Positions 39,708-50,708 of a stretch of DNA of 64,000 nt are shown here, in pieces. Both the position numbers and the translations under genes were made by a program. The stretch's first letter is position 1, and every line of letters starts with the position of its first letter. The notes under the pieces were generated by a model, which was not told the origin of the DNA, ran no database searches, and saw only the letters and a program-made list of their open reading frames with translations. Source of the DNA: Qipengyuania pacifica (lineage in GTDB: Bacteria > Pseudomonadota > Alphaproteobacteria > Sphingomonadales > Sphingomonadaceae); the NCBI RefSeq assembly GCF_019857205.1, contig NZ_JAHWXO010000002.1, positions 372,001 to 436,000 of the forward strand, read 5' to 3'.

Positions 39708-40322
39708 TCAGCGCGAGTAGAACTCGACGACCAGGTTCGGTTCCATGGTCACCGGATAGGGCACTTCATCAAGCTTCGGTACGCGAGTGAAAGTCACCTT
39801 GTCGTTACCATCGGGCGCGACATAATCGGGAATTTCACGCTCGGGAAGGCTCTGTGCTTCGATGACCAAAGCCATTTCCTTGGCTTTGCTGCCGAGGCTG
39901 ACCACGTCGCCAACCTTCACACGCGCCGAAGCGATGTTGGTCTTCACGCCGTTGAGGTAGATGTGGCCGTGGCTAACGATCTGGCGGGCGGCGAAGATGG
40001 TCGGTGCGAACTTGGCGCGGTAAACGACCATGTCGAGGCGCTGTTCGAGCAGGCCGATCAGGTTCTGACCGGTGTCGCCCTTCATGGCCGACGCTTCCTT
40101 GTAGGTGCGCTTGAACTGCTTTTCCGTTACGTCGCCGTAGTAGCCCTTGAGCTTCTGCTTGGCGCGAAGCTGCAGACCGAAGTCGCTCATCTTGCTCTTG
40201 CGACGCTGGCCATGCTGGCCGGGGCCGTACGAACGCTTGTTGACCGGGGAATTCGGACGACCCCAGATGTTTTCACCCATCCGGCGGTCGAGTTTGTACT
40301 TGGCGCTTGTGCGCTTCGTCAT
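39708..40322 (-). CDS. rpsD: RpsD, 30S ribosomal protein S4
   Basis: 204 aa, full length. [21 protein letters not shown] at the start is the alphaproteobacterial form that lacks the N-terminal zinc cysteines. The central S4 domain has [36 protein letters not shown]. It is a primary 16S rRNA binder needed for 30S assembly. ATG 40322 is preferred over a frame five codons longer. It is transcribed alone: a promoter at 40448-40475, a palindromic leader, and a strong terminator after the stop. Confidence 0.97.
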   Translation of the reverse strand: MTKRTSAKYKLDRRMGENIWGRPNSPVNKRSYGPGQHGQRRKSKMSDFGLQLRAKQKLKGYYGDVTEKQFKRTYKEASAMKGDTGQNLIGLLEQRLDMVVYRAKFAPTIFAARQIVSHGHIYLNGVKTNIASARVKVGDVVSLGSKAKEMALVIEAQSLPEREIPDYVAPDGNDKVTFTRVPKLDEVPYPVTMEPNLVVEFYSR

Positions 40323-40383
40323 AAATAGTTCCTTCAATTTGCTGGACCGCCCCAGTGGCGGCCATTTAACCCGGCATCACACC

Positions 40384-40401
40384 GTCAACCTCGAGGTTGA
40401 C
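40384..40401 (-). promoter_or_regulatory. 18-bp perfect palindrome in the rpsD leader
   Basis: GTCAACCTCGAGGTTGAC is perfectly self-complementary over 18 bp. It lies between the predicted rpsD promoter and the rpsD ATG, 62 nt upstream of the start. As RNA it forms a 7-bp stem with a UCGA loop. It could be a DNA operator or an RNA element for ribosomal-protein autoregulation. Confidence 0.5.
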
Positions 40402-40447
40402 GCGGCTTCCGCTTCACCGGGGTGCAGAGCCAATTTGTGAAGGCGCG

Positions 40448-40475
40448 CTCGTAGCAAAATTGTGCAGCGCGTCAA
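40448..40475 (-). promoter_or_regulatory. Promoter candidate for rpsD
   Basis: On the minus strand, -35 TTGACG (40475-40470) and TACGAG (40453-40448) have 16-bp spacing. It is ~125 nt upstream of the rpsD ATG. The -35 is strong and the -10 weak. Confidence 0.4.
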
Positions 40476-40528
40476 GCAGCAAGATAGGCGCTCGACAAGT
40501 CGGTTCAAGCGCGGCACTGCGCAGCACC

Positions 40529-40840
40529 ATGAAGGACGATTTCAAACTGCCGGAAGATTGCACCGACATGCGCGAGGTGCGAATTGGAGTGGACACGACT
40601 GACCGCGAACTGATGGAACTGCTCGATCGCCGGTTTGGTTACATGCGAGCTGCTGCACGGATCAAGACGGATCGCAATGTCGTTCGCGACGAAGGGCGTA
40701 AGGCCGAGGTGATCGAGAACGCCCGCGCTGATGCAGAAAACCGCGCGCTTCCGGCTGATGAGCTCGCGCGGATGTGGGACGATCTGGTCGAAACCTCCAT
40801 TGCCTACGAAATGGAGGAATGGGACAGGATCAGGGCTTAG
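40529..40840 (+). CDS. Chorismate mutase (AroQ type)
   Basis: 103 aa all-helical protein. RIGVDTTDRELMELLDRRFGYMRAAARIK and VEVIENARADAENR-like segments match monofunctional AroQ chorismate mutases, with the active-site Arg and Lys pattern. It converts chorismate to prephenate for Phe/Tyr synthesis. ATG 40529 is selected over a longer frame. There is no signal peptide, so it is cytosolic. It is convergent with trmJ (11-nt overlap) and divergent from rpsD. Confidence 0.87.
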   Translation: MKDDFKLPEDCTDMREVRIGVDTTDRELMELLDRRFGYMRAAARIKTDRNVVRDEGRKAEVIENARADAENRALPADELARMWDDLVETSIAYEMEEWDRIRA

Positions 40841-41558
40841 GTTCGCGTTGAAGTGACGACAGTACACCTCTCAGGGTACGGACTTCGAGGTGGTTCCAGG
40901 CAGGCTTCGTCAACACGCCACGTAATGTGCGCTGGGTAGCTTCGGCGCGGGCTTCCGGACGAAAATACCCTTTTGGCTCCAGCATGCTTTCCAAATGTGC
41001 GATCAGGCCATCAAGCTCTTCCTGTGGGGCAGGGGGCAAGAGCTCTTCCTGGGTCGGTTGTACCAAGGTTTCATGCTTGGACCATTCGTAGGCACACAGG
41101 ATCACCGCCTGCGCGAGGTTGAGCGACCCGAACTCTGGATTGATCGGCACCGTCAAGATAGCACGCGCGAGCGCTACATCCTCGGTTTCCAGCCCGGACC
41201 GCTCTGGTCCGAACAGGATTGCACTGCGGCCTTGCGCGACGGCAATTTCCTGACTGGCTTGCTCGGGCGTGACGACAGGTTTCGTAACGCCCCGTTTGCG
41301 AACGGTGGTGGCGTAGACATGCGCGCAATCCGCCACCGCATCGGCAGTCGATCCAAAAACCCTTGCACCTTCCAGCACGATGTCCGCGCCCGACGCGGAC
41401 GGACCAGCCGACGGGTTGGGCCAGCCATCGCGCGGCTCGACCAAGCGCATTTCCGTGAGGCCGAAGTTGAGCATGGCACGCGCGGCCTTGCCGATATTCT
41501 CGCCGAGTTGCGGGCGCACGAGGACGATGATCGGCTTTCTGGCGTCAGCCCCGTTCAT
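40830..41558 (-). CDS. TrmJ-like tRNA/rRNA methyltransferase (SpoU family)
   Basis: 242 aa SPOUT methyltransferase. [25 protein letters not shown] is the N-terminal motif 1. [18 protein letters not shown] and [17 protein letters not shown] form the trefoil-knot SAM site. TrmJ methylates the 2'-OH of residue 32 in tRNAs; a related RlmH/TrmL-type target cannot be ruled out. ATG 41558 overlaps the nrdR stop by 14 nt. It is the last gene of the rpiB-glyA-hyp-nrdR-trmJ run. Confidence 0.88.
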   Translation of the reverse strand: MNGADARKPIIVLVRPQLGENIGKAARAMLNFGLTEMRLVEPRDGWPNPSAGPSASGADIVLEGARVFGSTADAVADCAHVYATTVRKRGVTKPVVTPEQASQEIAVAQGRSAILFGPERSGLETEDVALARAILTVPINPEFGSLNLAQAVILCAYEWSKHETLVQPTQEELLPPAPQEELDGLIAHLESMLEPKGYFRPEARAEATQRTLRGVLTKPAWNHLEVRTLRGVLSSLQREPKP

Positions 41559-42015
41559 TGGCTGCCGCTTCCTGCACGGTACTTGCGAATTCTTCAAAAT
41601 CCCGGGCTTCGCTGAAATCGCGATAGACCGAGGCGAACCGGATATATGCGACGCTGTCCAGTCCGCGCAGTCCATCCATAACCATCTCGCCGATACGTTT
41701 GGATGGGATTTCTGGTTCGCCGGCAGTTTCGACCTGCCGCTGGATGCCGCTGACGAGCTGGTCGATCCGTTCTTGCGGAACATCGCGCTTGCGGCAGGCC
41801 AGCGAAATCGATTGTTCTAGCTTGCTGCGTTCGAAGGGCTGGCGACGGTCGCCGCTTTTGACCACCGTCACTTCGCGTAATTGCACGCGTTCGAAAGTGG
41901 TAAACCGCGCGCCGCAGCTGGAGCACTGGCGACGCCGCCGGATCGAGGTCGAATCCTCGGTCGGACGACTGTCCTTTACCTGGCTGTCGTCATGCGCACA
42001 AAATGGGCAACGCAT
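41545..42015 (-). CDS. nrdR: NrdR, transcriptional repressor of ribonucleotide reductase
   Basis: 156 aa. The N-terminal zinc ribbon ([17 protein letters not shown]...[15 protein letters not shown]) is followed by an ATP-cone domain. It senses ATP/dATP and binds NrdR boxes upstream of nrd genes. It is full length. The ATG abuts the stop of the 75-aa gene exactly (0 nt gap). glyA-nrdR is a common conserved pairing in proteobacteria. Confidence 0.96.
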   Translation of the reverse strand: MRCPFCAHDDSQVKDSRPTEDSTSIRRRRQCSSCGARFTTFERVQLREVTVVKSGDRRQPFERSKLEQSISLACRKRDVPQERIDQLVSGIQRQVETAGEPEIPSKRIGEMVMDGLRGLDSVAYIRFASVYRDFSEARDFEEFASTVQEAAANERG

Positions 42016-42243
42016 TTACGGCCGGAGGCGTTTGTAGAGCATGAAGCCGGCGCCCGCGACCAGACCGAGGGGCCAAGTCACCACCGGCAATATACCCGCC
42101 GCGATCGCGCCGACTGCCGCGCCGGTCAGCACTGGTTTAGTCGACGGATGGTTCAGCCCCTGCTTCGCCATTCCCTTGATCTCTGCGCCGGCATCCGAAA
42201 CAAGATCGTGGTCTTGATGCTGCGGTTCTTTGTTATCCATCAT
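42016..42243 (-). CDS. Small membrane protein, 75 aa
   Basis: An acidic, His/Gln-rich N-terminus (~25 residues) is followed by two short hydrophobic segments (LTGAAVGAIAAGILPVVTWPLGLVAGAGFMLY) and a basic end, giving a probable hairpin membrane anchor. I do not recognise the family. It sits inside the operon between glyA and nrdR: 8 nt after glyA and directly abutting nrdR. It is therefore made together with those genes. Confidence 0.72.
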   Translation of the reverse strand: MMDNKEPQHQDHDLVSDAGAEIKGMAKQGLNHPSTKPVLTGAAVGAIAAGILPVVTWPLGLVAGAGFMLYKRLRP

Positions 42244-42251
42244 TCGTCTCC

Positions 42252-43565
42252 TTAGCGGCCGGGGTAGACGGGGAAGTCAGCGCAGAGTTCGGCAACCTTG
42301 CCACGCACCTGCTCTTCGACCTGCCCGTCGCCTTCCGGACCATTGCGCGAGAGCCCTTCGACTACCTGACAGATAAGAGCCCCAATCTGGCGGAACTCGT
42401 CGGGGCCAAATCCGCGCGTCGTGCCCGCCGGAGTGCCGAGGCGGATGCCGCTCGTAACAAAAGGGCTGCGCGTATCGTATGGAATGCCGTTCTTGTTGCA
42501 GGTCAGCCATGCTCGATCGAGGCCGGCTTCTGCAGATTTTCCGGTCACGTCCATGGCCGTTAGGTCAACGAGCATGGAGTGATTGTCCGTACCCCCGGAA
42601 ACGACACGCAGGCCGTTGGCTTCGATCCCTTCGGCCAGGGCGCGGGCGTTCTCGACAACGCGCTTGGCATAGTCTTTGAAATCCGGACGCAGAGCTTCGC
42701 CGAACGCGACGGCCTTCGCCGCAACCACATGCATCAGCGGCCCACCCTGCATACCGGGGAAGACCGCCATGTTGAATGGCTTGGTCAGGTCGTCGTCATC
42801 CCAAAGGATCACGCCGGAGCGCGGACCACGCAAGCTCTTGTGAGTGGTTGTCGTGACGACATGGGCATGGGGGAAGGGGGAGGGATGCGCGCCGCCAGCG
42901 ACCAGTCCGGAAATGTGGCTCATATCTACCATGAGATACGCGCCGACCTCGTCGGCCACCTTGCGGAAAGCCTTCCAGTCCCAGACGCGGGAATAGGCCG
43001 TTCCGCCTGCAATGATGAGCTTCGGCTTGTTGGCTTTGGCAATCGCCATAACCTCATCCATGTCGATCAGTTCATCGTCCTTCCGAACACCGTAGCTGAC
43101 AGGATTGAACCACTTGCCGCTCATGTTGACCGGAGAACCATGGGTCAGGTGGCCGCCCGAATTTAGGTCGAGCCCCATGAACGTATCGCCAGGCTGGAGC
43201 AGCGCAAGAAATACCGCCTGGTTCATCTGGCTGCCTGAATTGGGCTGAACATTGGCGAAACCACAGCCGAACAGCTTCTTGGCGCGCTCGATGGCGAGTG
43301 TTTCGATTACATCGGCATAATCGCAGCCGCCGTAATAGCGCTTGCCGGGATAGCCTTCAGCATATTTGTTCGTGAATACTGATCCGGTTGCTTCGAGAAC
43401 GGCGCTCGAGGCGATGTTTTCGGACGCTATAAGCTCGATCTTGTCCTGCTGACGCGCCAGTTCATTGCGGATTGCATCATGAATTTCTGGATCTGCCTCG
43501 GCAAGGGTGTCGTGCCAGAAACGATCCATAGGGTCGCGGTCGGTATTGGCGGGCTTGGTAGCCAA
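42252..43565 (-). CDS. glyA: GlyA, serine hydroxymethyltransferase
   Basis: 437 aa PLP enzyme; interconverts serine and glycine with tetrahydrofolate. The PLP lysine lies in [16 protein letters not shown]. Also present are [35 protein letters not shown] and [11 protein letters not shown]. The only start with the right N-terminus is TTG 43565 (TTG GCT ACC AAG), preceded by GGAG and 1 nt after the rpiB stop. This TTG start makes coupling to rpiB translation likely. Confidence 0.96.
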   Translation of the reverse strand: MATKPANTDRDPMDRFWHDTLAEADPEIHDAIRNELARQQDKIELIASENIASSAVLEATGSVFTNKYAEGYPGKRYYGGCDYADVIETLAIERAKKLFGCGFANVQPNSGSQMNQAVFLALLQPGDTFMGLDLNSGGHLTHGSPVNMSGKWFNPVSYGVRKDDELIDMDEVMAIAKANKPKLIIAGGTAYSRVWDWKAFRKVADEVGAYLMVDMSHISGLVAGGAHPSPFPHAHVVTTTTHKSLRGPRSGVILWDDDDLTKPFNMAVFPGMQGGPLMHVVAAKAVAFGEALRPDFKDYAKRVVENARALAEGIEANGLRVVSGGTDNHSMLVDLTAMDVTGKSAEAGLDRAWLTCNKNGIPYDTRSPFVTSGIRLGTPAGTTRGFGPDEFRQIGALICQVVEGLSRNGPEGDGQVEEQVRGKVAELCADFPVYPGR

Positions 43566-43566
43566 A

Positions 43567-44004
43567 TCAGATCTCCGGTTTGGAAAGCTTGTCGACGCGG
43601 CGCTGGTGGCGACCGCCGGCGAATTCGGTTTCGAGAAATGCAGTAAGGCAAGCCTTTGCCATGTCGCTTCCGGTCAGGCGGGCGCCCATCGCAATACAGT
43701 TTGCGTCATTGTGTTCGCGTGAAAGTGCAGCCGAGAGTGGTTCCGAGACAAGCGCACAGCGAACCGATGGATTGCGATTGACGCTCATGGAAATACCAAT
43801 GCCGGAGCCGCAGAGCGCCACGCCACGTTCCGCAGTGCCGTCAGCAAGCACATTAGCAAGCTTGTAGCCGTAGTCAGGGTAATCGACGCTATCGCCGGTG
43901 TCTGGCCCGAGATCCGCCACTTCGTGGCCCTGTTCGATCAACCATTCGCGCAATTCTGTCTTTAGGTCGATTGCAGCGTGGTCGGAGGCTATAGCTATAC
44001 GCAT
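43567..44004 (-). CDS. rpiB: RpiB, ribose-5-phosphate isomerase B
   Basis: 145 aa. [28 protein letters not shown], and the active-site Cys loop in [16 protein letters not shown] are intact; [16 protein letters not shown] completes the family signature. It interconverts ribulose-5-phosphate and ribose-5-phosphate in the pentose phosphate pathway. ATG 44004 begins the conserved strand; upstream residues are not family-like. It is the first gene of the rpiB-glyA-hyp-nrdR-trmJ operon. Confidence 0.95.
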   Translation of the reverse strand: MRIAIASDHAAIDLKTELREWLIEQGHEVADLGPDTGDSVDYPDYGYKLANVLADGTAERGVALCGSGIGISMSVNRNPSVRCALVSEPLSAALSREHNDANCIAMGARLTGSDMAKACLTAFLETEFAGGRHQRRVDKLSKPEI

Positions 44005-44104
44005 GGGGGAGCACATAGGCATTGCCTTCGATTCGCGCGACCCCCTTGATCCCATTATCGATCGAGCGGATGCGTAGGGATTACTTTGGCATGCAACCGG
44101 AAAC

Positions 44105-44470
44105 TTATCGGTCGCTGGCGCTTTCCAGACTTTCGATTGCCGCTCTTATTTGGACGATCGAATATGGCTTTGTGATCGTCACAGAATTCACAAGCTCCTT
44201 TGGGTGCTCTGCATCTCCGTACCCCGTTGCAAATGCGAAAGGGATGTCATCAGCCTTCAGCTCGTAAGCCAGCGGATAACTCTTTGAGCCATGCAGGTTC
44301 ACATCGAGGATTGCATAATCGAACGTTTCGTTTGCTCGGCCCTCGCGCGCCTGCTCGATCGAACTGAAAACCGAAACCGTGGCGCCTTCCTCGATCAGCA
44401 TGTCTTCCAGAGCGAATGCGATGATCGGCTCGTCTTCGAGCACCAGGATATGTTTCCCGTTCAAGCTCAT
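44105..44470 (-). CDS. Single-domain response regulator (receiver only)
   Basis: 121 aa CheY-like receiver with no output domain. The acidic pocket EDE (residues 12-14), phosphorylation site Asp56 in YAILDVNLHG, and the conserved Lys in TITKPYS are intact. Its ATG overlaps the kinase stop by 4 nt (ATGA), so the two are made together. This is a typical partner for HWE-type kinases, where such receivers act as phosphate sinks or feed stress signalling. The target is unknown. Confidence 0.9.
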   Translation of the reverse strand: MSLNGKHILVLEDEPIIAFALEDMLIEEGATVSVFSSIEQAREGRANETFDYAILDVNLHGSKSYPLAYELKADDIPFAFATGYGDAEHPKELVNSVTITKPYSIVQIRAAIESLESASDR

Positions 44471-45882
44471 ACTTTGCCCTCAATCCGGCAATAGAGGCCG
44501 CTGGCTCGATATTCCAAGGTCGTGCGACTGTCCGGGCTTCCAAGACCTCGCTTGACCAGTCGTGATCCAAAACCGCTGGTTTGGGGCTCCACTACGACCG
44601 GTCCGTCATGTTCACTCCATTCGAATATGAGCAAGGTGCCATCTGTCTCAGTAGGTTGCGTCCGCCAAGTGATCTCGACGAAGCCGGCTGGCTCGCTCAA
44701 CGCACCGTATTTCAAGGCGTTCGTGCATAGTTCGTGCACTACCATCGAAAGCGTAACCGCAGTTTGAGGAGCCAGAACAACTTTCGGTCCTGTGAGCGAG
44801 TATCGCGACGAATCTGAGCCTACGGTGGCTGCCAGCGATCCTATGACGATCGATTCCAGATCGGCAGCTTCCCAACTTCGCTCGGTCAGAAGATTATGCG
44901 CGCTCGCCAAAGCTGCGAGACGATTGGAGAATGCGTCTATTCCAGTCGAACCCGGCTCCGAGCGAAAAGACTGTTTTGCGAGTCCTTGGACGACCGCAAG
45001 GGTGTTCTTGACCCTGTGGTTGAGCTCATTGATCAAAATGCGCTGGTGTTCTTCAAAGGCCACTTCTTCTGTTACATCGTGGCCTTGAACCAGAATGCCT
45101 TCGAAGTCGTCTCCACCGTGGATCGGTTGGTAGATGAACTCGAGAAACCGGGCCTCAAGTTCTCCGTCCTTGCCCGAATTCAGGAGGATCCTTTCTTTCT
45201 TGCCGAAGTATGGTTCGTTCTTGTCGAGCACGTCGTCGAGCAACTGGATGAACCCCTGATCGACAACTTCCGGCAGCGCTTCCGGCACCGTTTTGCCAAC
45301 CAGCTTGCGCTGACCGACAAGCTGACGATACGCAGCATTCGCCATTACAAATCGATGCTCACGTCCACTCAGCACCGCTACGAACCCTGGTGCTTGTTCG
45401 AGCAGGGAACGGAATCGATCCAGTTCCTTGCTGGCCCCCCGATAACGTTCCTCTACCGCTTCGGCGCGCCGGGCGACGCTGGCAGCGTCGCGCTCCGAGC
45501 CCGATTGCTCCAATCCCGTGATGCGAACCGTATGCTGGAGAATGTATTCGACATCGCCATTGTCGTCGAGAAAAGGCGTGTGAGTGGCGCTCCATATATG
45601 GGTGTCAAAGCCGCCTTGGGCGTTTGGAATATTATAAGGGATTCGAGCGATTTCGTCAGCTTCGCCGGTCTCGAGGACTCGATCGAAAGACGACTTCAAC
45701 TGGCGATAACTTTCACCTTCGCTCGGGAAGGCTTCGAACATTCCCCGCTGCTTGATCTCATCCCATCGGCTTTCCGTGGCGCTCAGATAGGCTGCATTTG
45801 CCCACTGAATGACCAGAGATGCATCGAGAATAACATAAGGGTTGGGAGAGCGCGCAAGCACACTCTCGAAATCTAAGTTCAT
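44467..45882 (-). CDS. PAS-containing HWE-type sensor histidine kinase
   Basis: 471 aa, soluble. Two PAS-like domains (about residues 8-125 and 158-275; the second ends LVQGHDVTEEVAFE) precede an HWE/HisKA_2 dimerisation helix with His289 in LINELNHRVKNTLAVVQGLA. The HATPase domain has an N box (VVHELCTNALKYGALS) and ends near the C-terminus. There is no LOV cysteine motif, so it is not one of the light-sensing HWE kinases known from Erythrobacter. It may sense a small molecule or redox state; this is inference. Confidence 0.9.
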   Translation of the reverse strand: MNLDFESVLARSPNPYVILDASLVIQWANAAYLSATESRWDEIKQRGMFEAFPSEGESYRQLKSSFDRVLETGEADEIARIPYNIPNAQGGFDTHIWSATHTPFLDDNGDVEYILQHTVRITGLEQSGSERDAASVARRAEAVEERYRGASKELDRFRSLLEQAPGFVAVLSGREHRFVMANAAYRQLVGQRKLVGKTVPEALPEVVDQGFIQLLDDVLDKNEPYFGKKERILLNSGKDGELEARFLEFIYQPIHGGDDFEGILVQGHDVTEEVAFEEHQRILINELNHRVKNTLAVVQGLAKQSFRSEPGSTGIDAFSNRLAALASAHNLLTERSWEAADLESIVIGSLAATVGSDSSRYSLTGPKVVLAPQTAVTLSMVVHELCTNALKYGALSEPAGFVEITWRTQPTETDGTLLIFEWSEHDGPVVVEPQTSGFGSRLVKRGLGSPDSRTTLEYRASGLYCRIEGKV

Positions 45883-45990
45883 GCGTGCCCCGGAATAGCA
45901 GCTTTTCTAACTGGATCGGGAACCTGGATTTGGCTCACCTATCCAACTGAGTAAGGAAAAGCTTGGAAAGAAAGTCCGTTCCGGGGGACA

Positions 45991-46033
45991 GGCAGCGGAT
46001 TCCGCTATGTGACATTTCGGTCACTCCGCTGCC
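45991..46033 (-). terminator. Hairpin after rpoD (terminator candidate)
   Basis: Outer arms GGCAGCGGA / TCCGCTGCC pair perfectly, with an inner stem GTGAC/GTCAC. It begins 16 nt after the rpoD stop on the minus strand. No T-run follows, so it may act as a 3'-end stabiliser or Rho-linked terminator rather than a classical one. Confidence 0.45.
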
Positions 46034-46048
46034 TGACGCGGATATGTA

Positions 46049-48070
<2,022 letters not shown>

Positions 48071-48097
48071 AAGGTAATTCAGTCCAGTCTACTCTTG

Positions 48098-48120
48098 CCC
48101 GCGGGTCGCGTAACCGCGGG
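48098..48120 (-). other. Hairpin between dnaG and rpoD
   Basis: CCCGCGG / CCGCGGG form a perfect 7-bp stem with a 9-nt loop in the 52-nt gap. In E. coli the dnaG-rpoD junction also holds RNA-processing signals that set the ratio of primase to sigma; a similar role here is inference. Confidence 0.45.
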
Positions 48121-48122
48121 GA

Positions 48123-49979
48123 TCATGAATCCGATTCGCCGTCTGCAGCTGCCTTCTTGCGACCGAAACGCTTCAACCGCTCGTTAAGGGCCAGTAATCG
48201 CTCACGCAATCGGGCCTGTTCGGCGATGGAGCCTTCCGGGTCACGTTCGAAACGCGCAGTGGCTGCGGAAAGCGCAGCCTCAAGCGCAGGTCTTTCGACC
48301 AGCAAAGACACGGCCTCGGCCAGATCCTCGCGCGCATCAACCGGGTCGGTGCCTTCATGAAGGAAGGCGAATGATGTTTTTTCCGGTGGGGCGGGAAGGC
48401 CTCGTTCCAGCGATATGGTCGATCGTGCGGACAAATCAAGCGTTTCGGCGGCTTCTACCAATGAATCGAGCGCGGGACCGACATTTTGATCACGTCTGGC
48501 CAGATCGGACAAGGCTTCCTCGTGTCGCAGTATCTGATCCGGGAACTTCACCAGGCCGGCAATCACAGCCCGGGTCAAGGCATCGCGGGCACCTCCGGTC
48601 ATCGCTCGGGTAAGGCGATCGCGGGCATTCGGCGAAAGCGTTGGCGCGGGCTGTTTGAACTGCCCCTTCTTCCAGTCGCTGCGTTGACGAAATTCGCGCT
48701 GCGGGCGAGGTGGGAAGGCAAATGTAGAGAAGCGTTCGAGCAGTTCGCGCTTGTAGAGTGCACGAATGTCGGGGTGCTGGATGTTCTCAACGTGCTCAAG
48801 GAGGCGCGCCTTGAAGCCCGCCTTGTCTTCCGGTGAATTGAGCGGTGAAGCGGCTTTTTCGAAGTCCCAGAGGGTGTCGAGCAGACTGGAAGGCTGACCC
48901 AGAAGCTCCTCGAGCGCCGCGACGCCTTTCTCCCGTATCAGATCGTCGGGATCCAAACCGGCAGGCATGCGAACGATGGAAAGGGAGTGGGCGGGGCGAA
49001 GCATGGGAAGAGCCCGTGCCACTGCTCGCATGGCGGCGCGTTGTCCGGCATTATCCCCATCGAAACACAGGATCGGCTGCTCCACCTGTCGCCAGAGCAG
49101 TTCGATCTGGTTCTCGGTCAGTGCGGTGCCCAGCGGGGCAACCGCCTCCTGAATTCCTGCATTGGCTAACGCAATCGCATCCATATAACCCTCGACTACG
49201 ATCAGGCGGCCGCTTTGGCGTGCGGCAGGCGCTGCGCGGTGAAGGTTGTAGAGCGTGCGACCCTTGTCGAAGAGCGGCGTGTCGGGACTGTTCAGATATT
49301 TCGGAGCATTCGGATTGGCTTCGCTGTCGAGAATGCGTCCCCCGAAGGCAATCACTCGTCCGCGCGTATCGTGAATCGGCAGCATCAAACGACCGCGAAA
49401 CCGGTCGTAAGGTTCCTTGCCCTCGACGGTGATCCGCATTCCGGCCTCTATGAGCATAGGCTCGTCGAACCGGGCGAGAGCACTCTTTAGGGCCTGCCGA
49501 TCTTCCGGGGCGTAACCGAATCCGAATTCCCGGATGATGGCATCTGTAAATCCTCGGCGTCCAAGATAGCTGCGCGCCTGCATCCCGTCGCTACCGCGCA
49601 ACTTGTCTTCAAACCATTCTTGAGCGGCGCCGGTCACATCGTGGAGGCTGGCGCGCTTCTCCGCTTGCTGGGCTGCTCGGGGGTCGGGGGCGGGGACTTC
49701 CATCCCCGCTTCGGCCGCCAGCTCTTTCACTGCGTCCATGAAGGGCATGCCCCTCTGATCGGTCATCCAGCGAATGGCATCGCCATGCGCCTCGCAGCCA
49801 AAGCAGTGGTAGAAGCCCTTATCGTCATTGACGTAGAAGCTGGGCGTTTTCTCGTTGTGGAACGGGCAGCACGCCTTGAACTCACGCCCAGCCTTGGTCA
49901 GCCGAAGGGTACGACCGACCACTGCGGACAGCGTGGTCCGCATGCGCAATTCGTCAAGCCATTGGGGAGACAGGGCCAT
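48123..49979 (-). CDS. dnaG: DnaG, DNA primase
   Basis: 618 aa. The N-terminal CHC2 zinc finger is intact (CCPFHNEKTPSF...YHCFGCEAHGD). The Toprim catalytic core has VVEGYMDAIALANAG and the acidic metal cluster near LCFDGDNAGQRAA. The C-terminal ~150 residues form the helicase-binding region. It synthesises RNA primers for replication. ATG 49979 is followed at once by primase sequence. It lies between the lipoprotein gene and rpoD on the minus strand. Confidence 0.97.
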   Translation of the reverse strand: MALSPQWLDELRMRTTLSAVVGRTLRLTKAGREFKACCPFHNEKTPSFYVNDDKGFYHCFGCEAHGDAIRWMTDQRGMPFMDAVKELAAEAGMEVPAPDPRAAQQAEKRASLHDVTGAAQEWFEDKLRGSDGMQARSYLGRRGFTDAIIREFGFGYAPEDRQALKSALARFDEPMLIEAGMRITVEGKEPYDRFRGRLMLPIHDTRGRVIAFGGRILDSEANPNAPKYLNSPDTPLFDKGRTLYNLHRAAPAARQSGRLIVVEGYMDAIALANAGIQEAVAPLGTALTENQIELLWRQVEQPILCFDGDNAGQRAAMRAVARALPMLRPAHSLSIVRMPAGLDPDDLIREKGVAALEELLGQPSSLLDTLWDFEKAASPLNSPEDKAGFKARLLEHVENIQHPDIRALYKRELLERFSTFAFPPRPQREFRQRSDWKKGQFKQPAPTLSPNARDRLTRAMTGGARDALTRAVIAGLVKFPDQILRHEEALSDLARRDQNVGPALDSLVEAAETLDLSARSTISLERGLPAPPEKTSFAFLHEGTDPVDAREDLAEAVSLLVERPALEAALSAATARFERDPEGSIAEQARLRERLLALNERLKRFGRKKAAADGESDS

Positions 49980-50015
49980 GAGGTCTCCGACCTTACCCGC
50001 GCCCTGCCCAGACCG

Positions 50016-50708
50016 CTAGCGCGGGCGGGCGCCCTCCACAGGCTTTTCTTCTGGCGGGAAGGGGCCGGTAGCAATGGCCTGATTGCCATCGACCTCAAGG
50101 AGATACGCTTCGGCGGGGCCTTGAGGTGGCGTAGTGGACTGCCACCAGAACGTCATTGTGCCGCCCGGTTTCCAACCTGAACCGCGCGATACTCGCCAGA
50201 TCAGGCTGCCGCTATCGTTGGTAATCGAGATGGCGTCAGGATCGCCAAGCGTCGCTTCCGCTTCCGCAGTGGAATAACCGACCGATTGGTTGAACCCTGA
50301 AACTTTGCGGATCGTGCGGAACAAGGTCGGAGCGCTTTCCATCACCTCAGGACCGTCCGTTTCGGCCATCTGCGTCCCATCGTCTGCATCGGTAAGGGTC
50401 ACGCTGTGCACGTATGTGTACACTGTCCCCTCAGGCATTCCGCCTAGTTTGCATTCAGCCGTATCGGCGGGGCACGCAACATAGCTGACGAGGCGACCGA
50501 TCTCGCGATTACCTGCGCTAAGCACGGTGCGAACCTCAGGGCCTTGCGGGCCGACGATTTTCGCGCCGAGTGTGGACAGATCGAGATCGGCTCCGACGAG
50601 GGTGCGCGGTGCGGCAACGGTTGGTGTGGGGGTAGGCGCGGGCTCTGGTTCAGAAGACCCGCAGGCTGCCAGCATGCCAATCGATAGGAGGGCGAGGGCG
50701 TTCTTCAT
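50016..50708 (-). CDS. Uncharacterised lipoprotein, 230 aa
   Basis: The signal peptide has lipobox LAAC (cysteine at residue ~16), followed by a Pro/Thr-rich linker (EPEPAPTPTPTVAAP) and a globular domain of ~190 residues with a conserved-looking TMTFWWQSTTPPQG segment. I do not recognise a named family. The ATG overlaps the yqeY stop by 4 nt (ATGA), so an envelope protein is coupled to the primase/sigma operon. The mature protein is probably anchored in the outer membrane. Confidence 0.75.
   Translation of the reverse strand: MKNALALLSIGMLAACGSSEPEPAPTPTPTVAAPRTLVGADLDLSTLGAKIVGPQGPEVRTVLSAGNREIGRLVSYVACPADTAECKLGGMPEGTVYTYVHSVTLTDADDGTQMAETDGPEVMESAPTLFRTIRKVSGFNQSVGYSTAEAEATLGDPDAISITNDSGSLIWRVSRGSGWKPGGTMTFWWQSTTPPQGPAEAYLLEVDGNQAIATGPFPPEEKPVEGARPR

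Noticed and set aside
44467..45882. LOV-type light-sensing kinase
   Set aside because: The kinase architecture is similar to LOV-HWE kinases, but the flavin-binding GxNCRFLQ-like motif with its cysteine is absent from both PAS domains.
45950..46000. Possible EcfG promoter upstream of the kinase or near rpoD (GGAAC ... CTTT)
   Set aside because: The -35 is present, but the element 16 bp away reads CTTT, not CGTT, and the orientation does not lead into a gene start.
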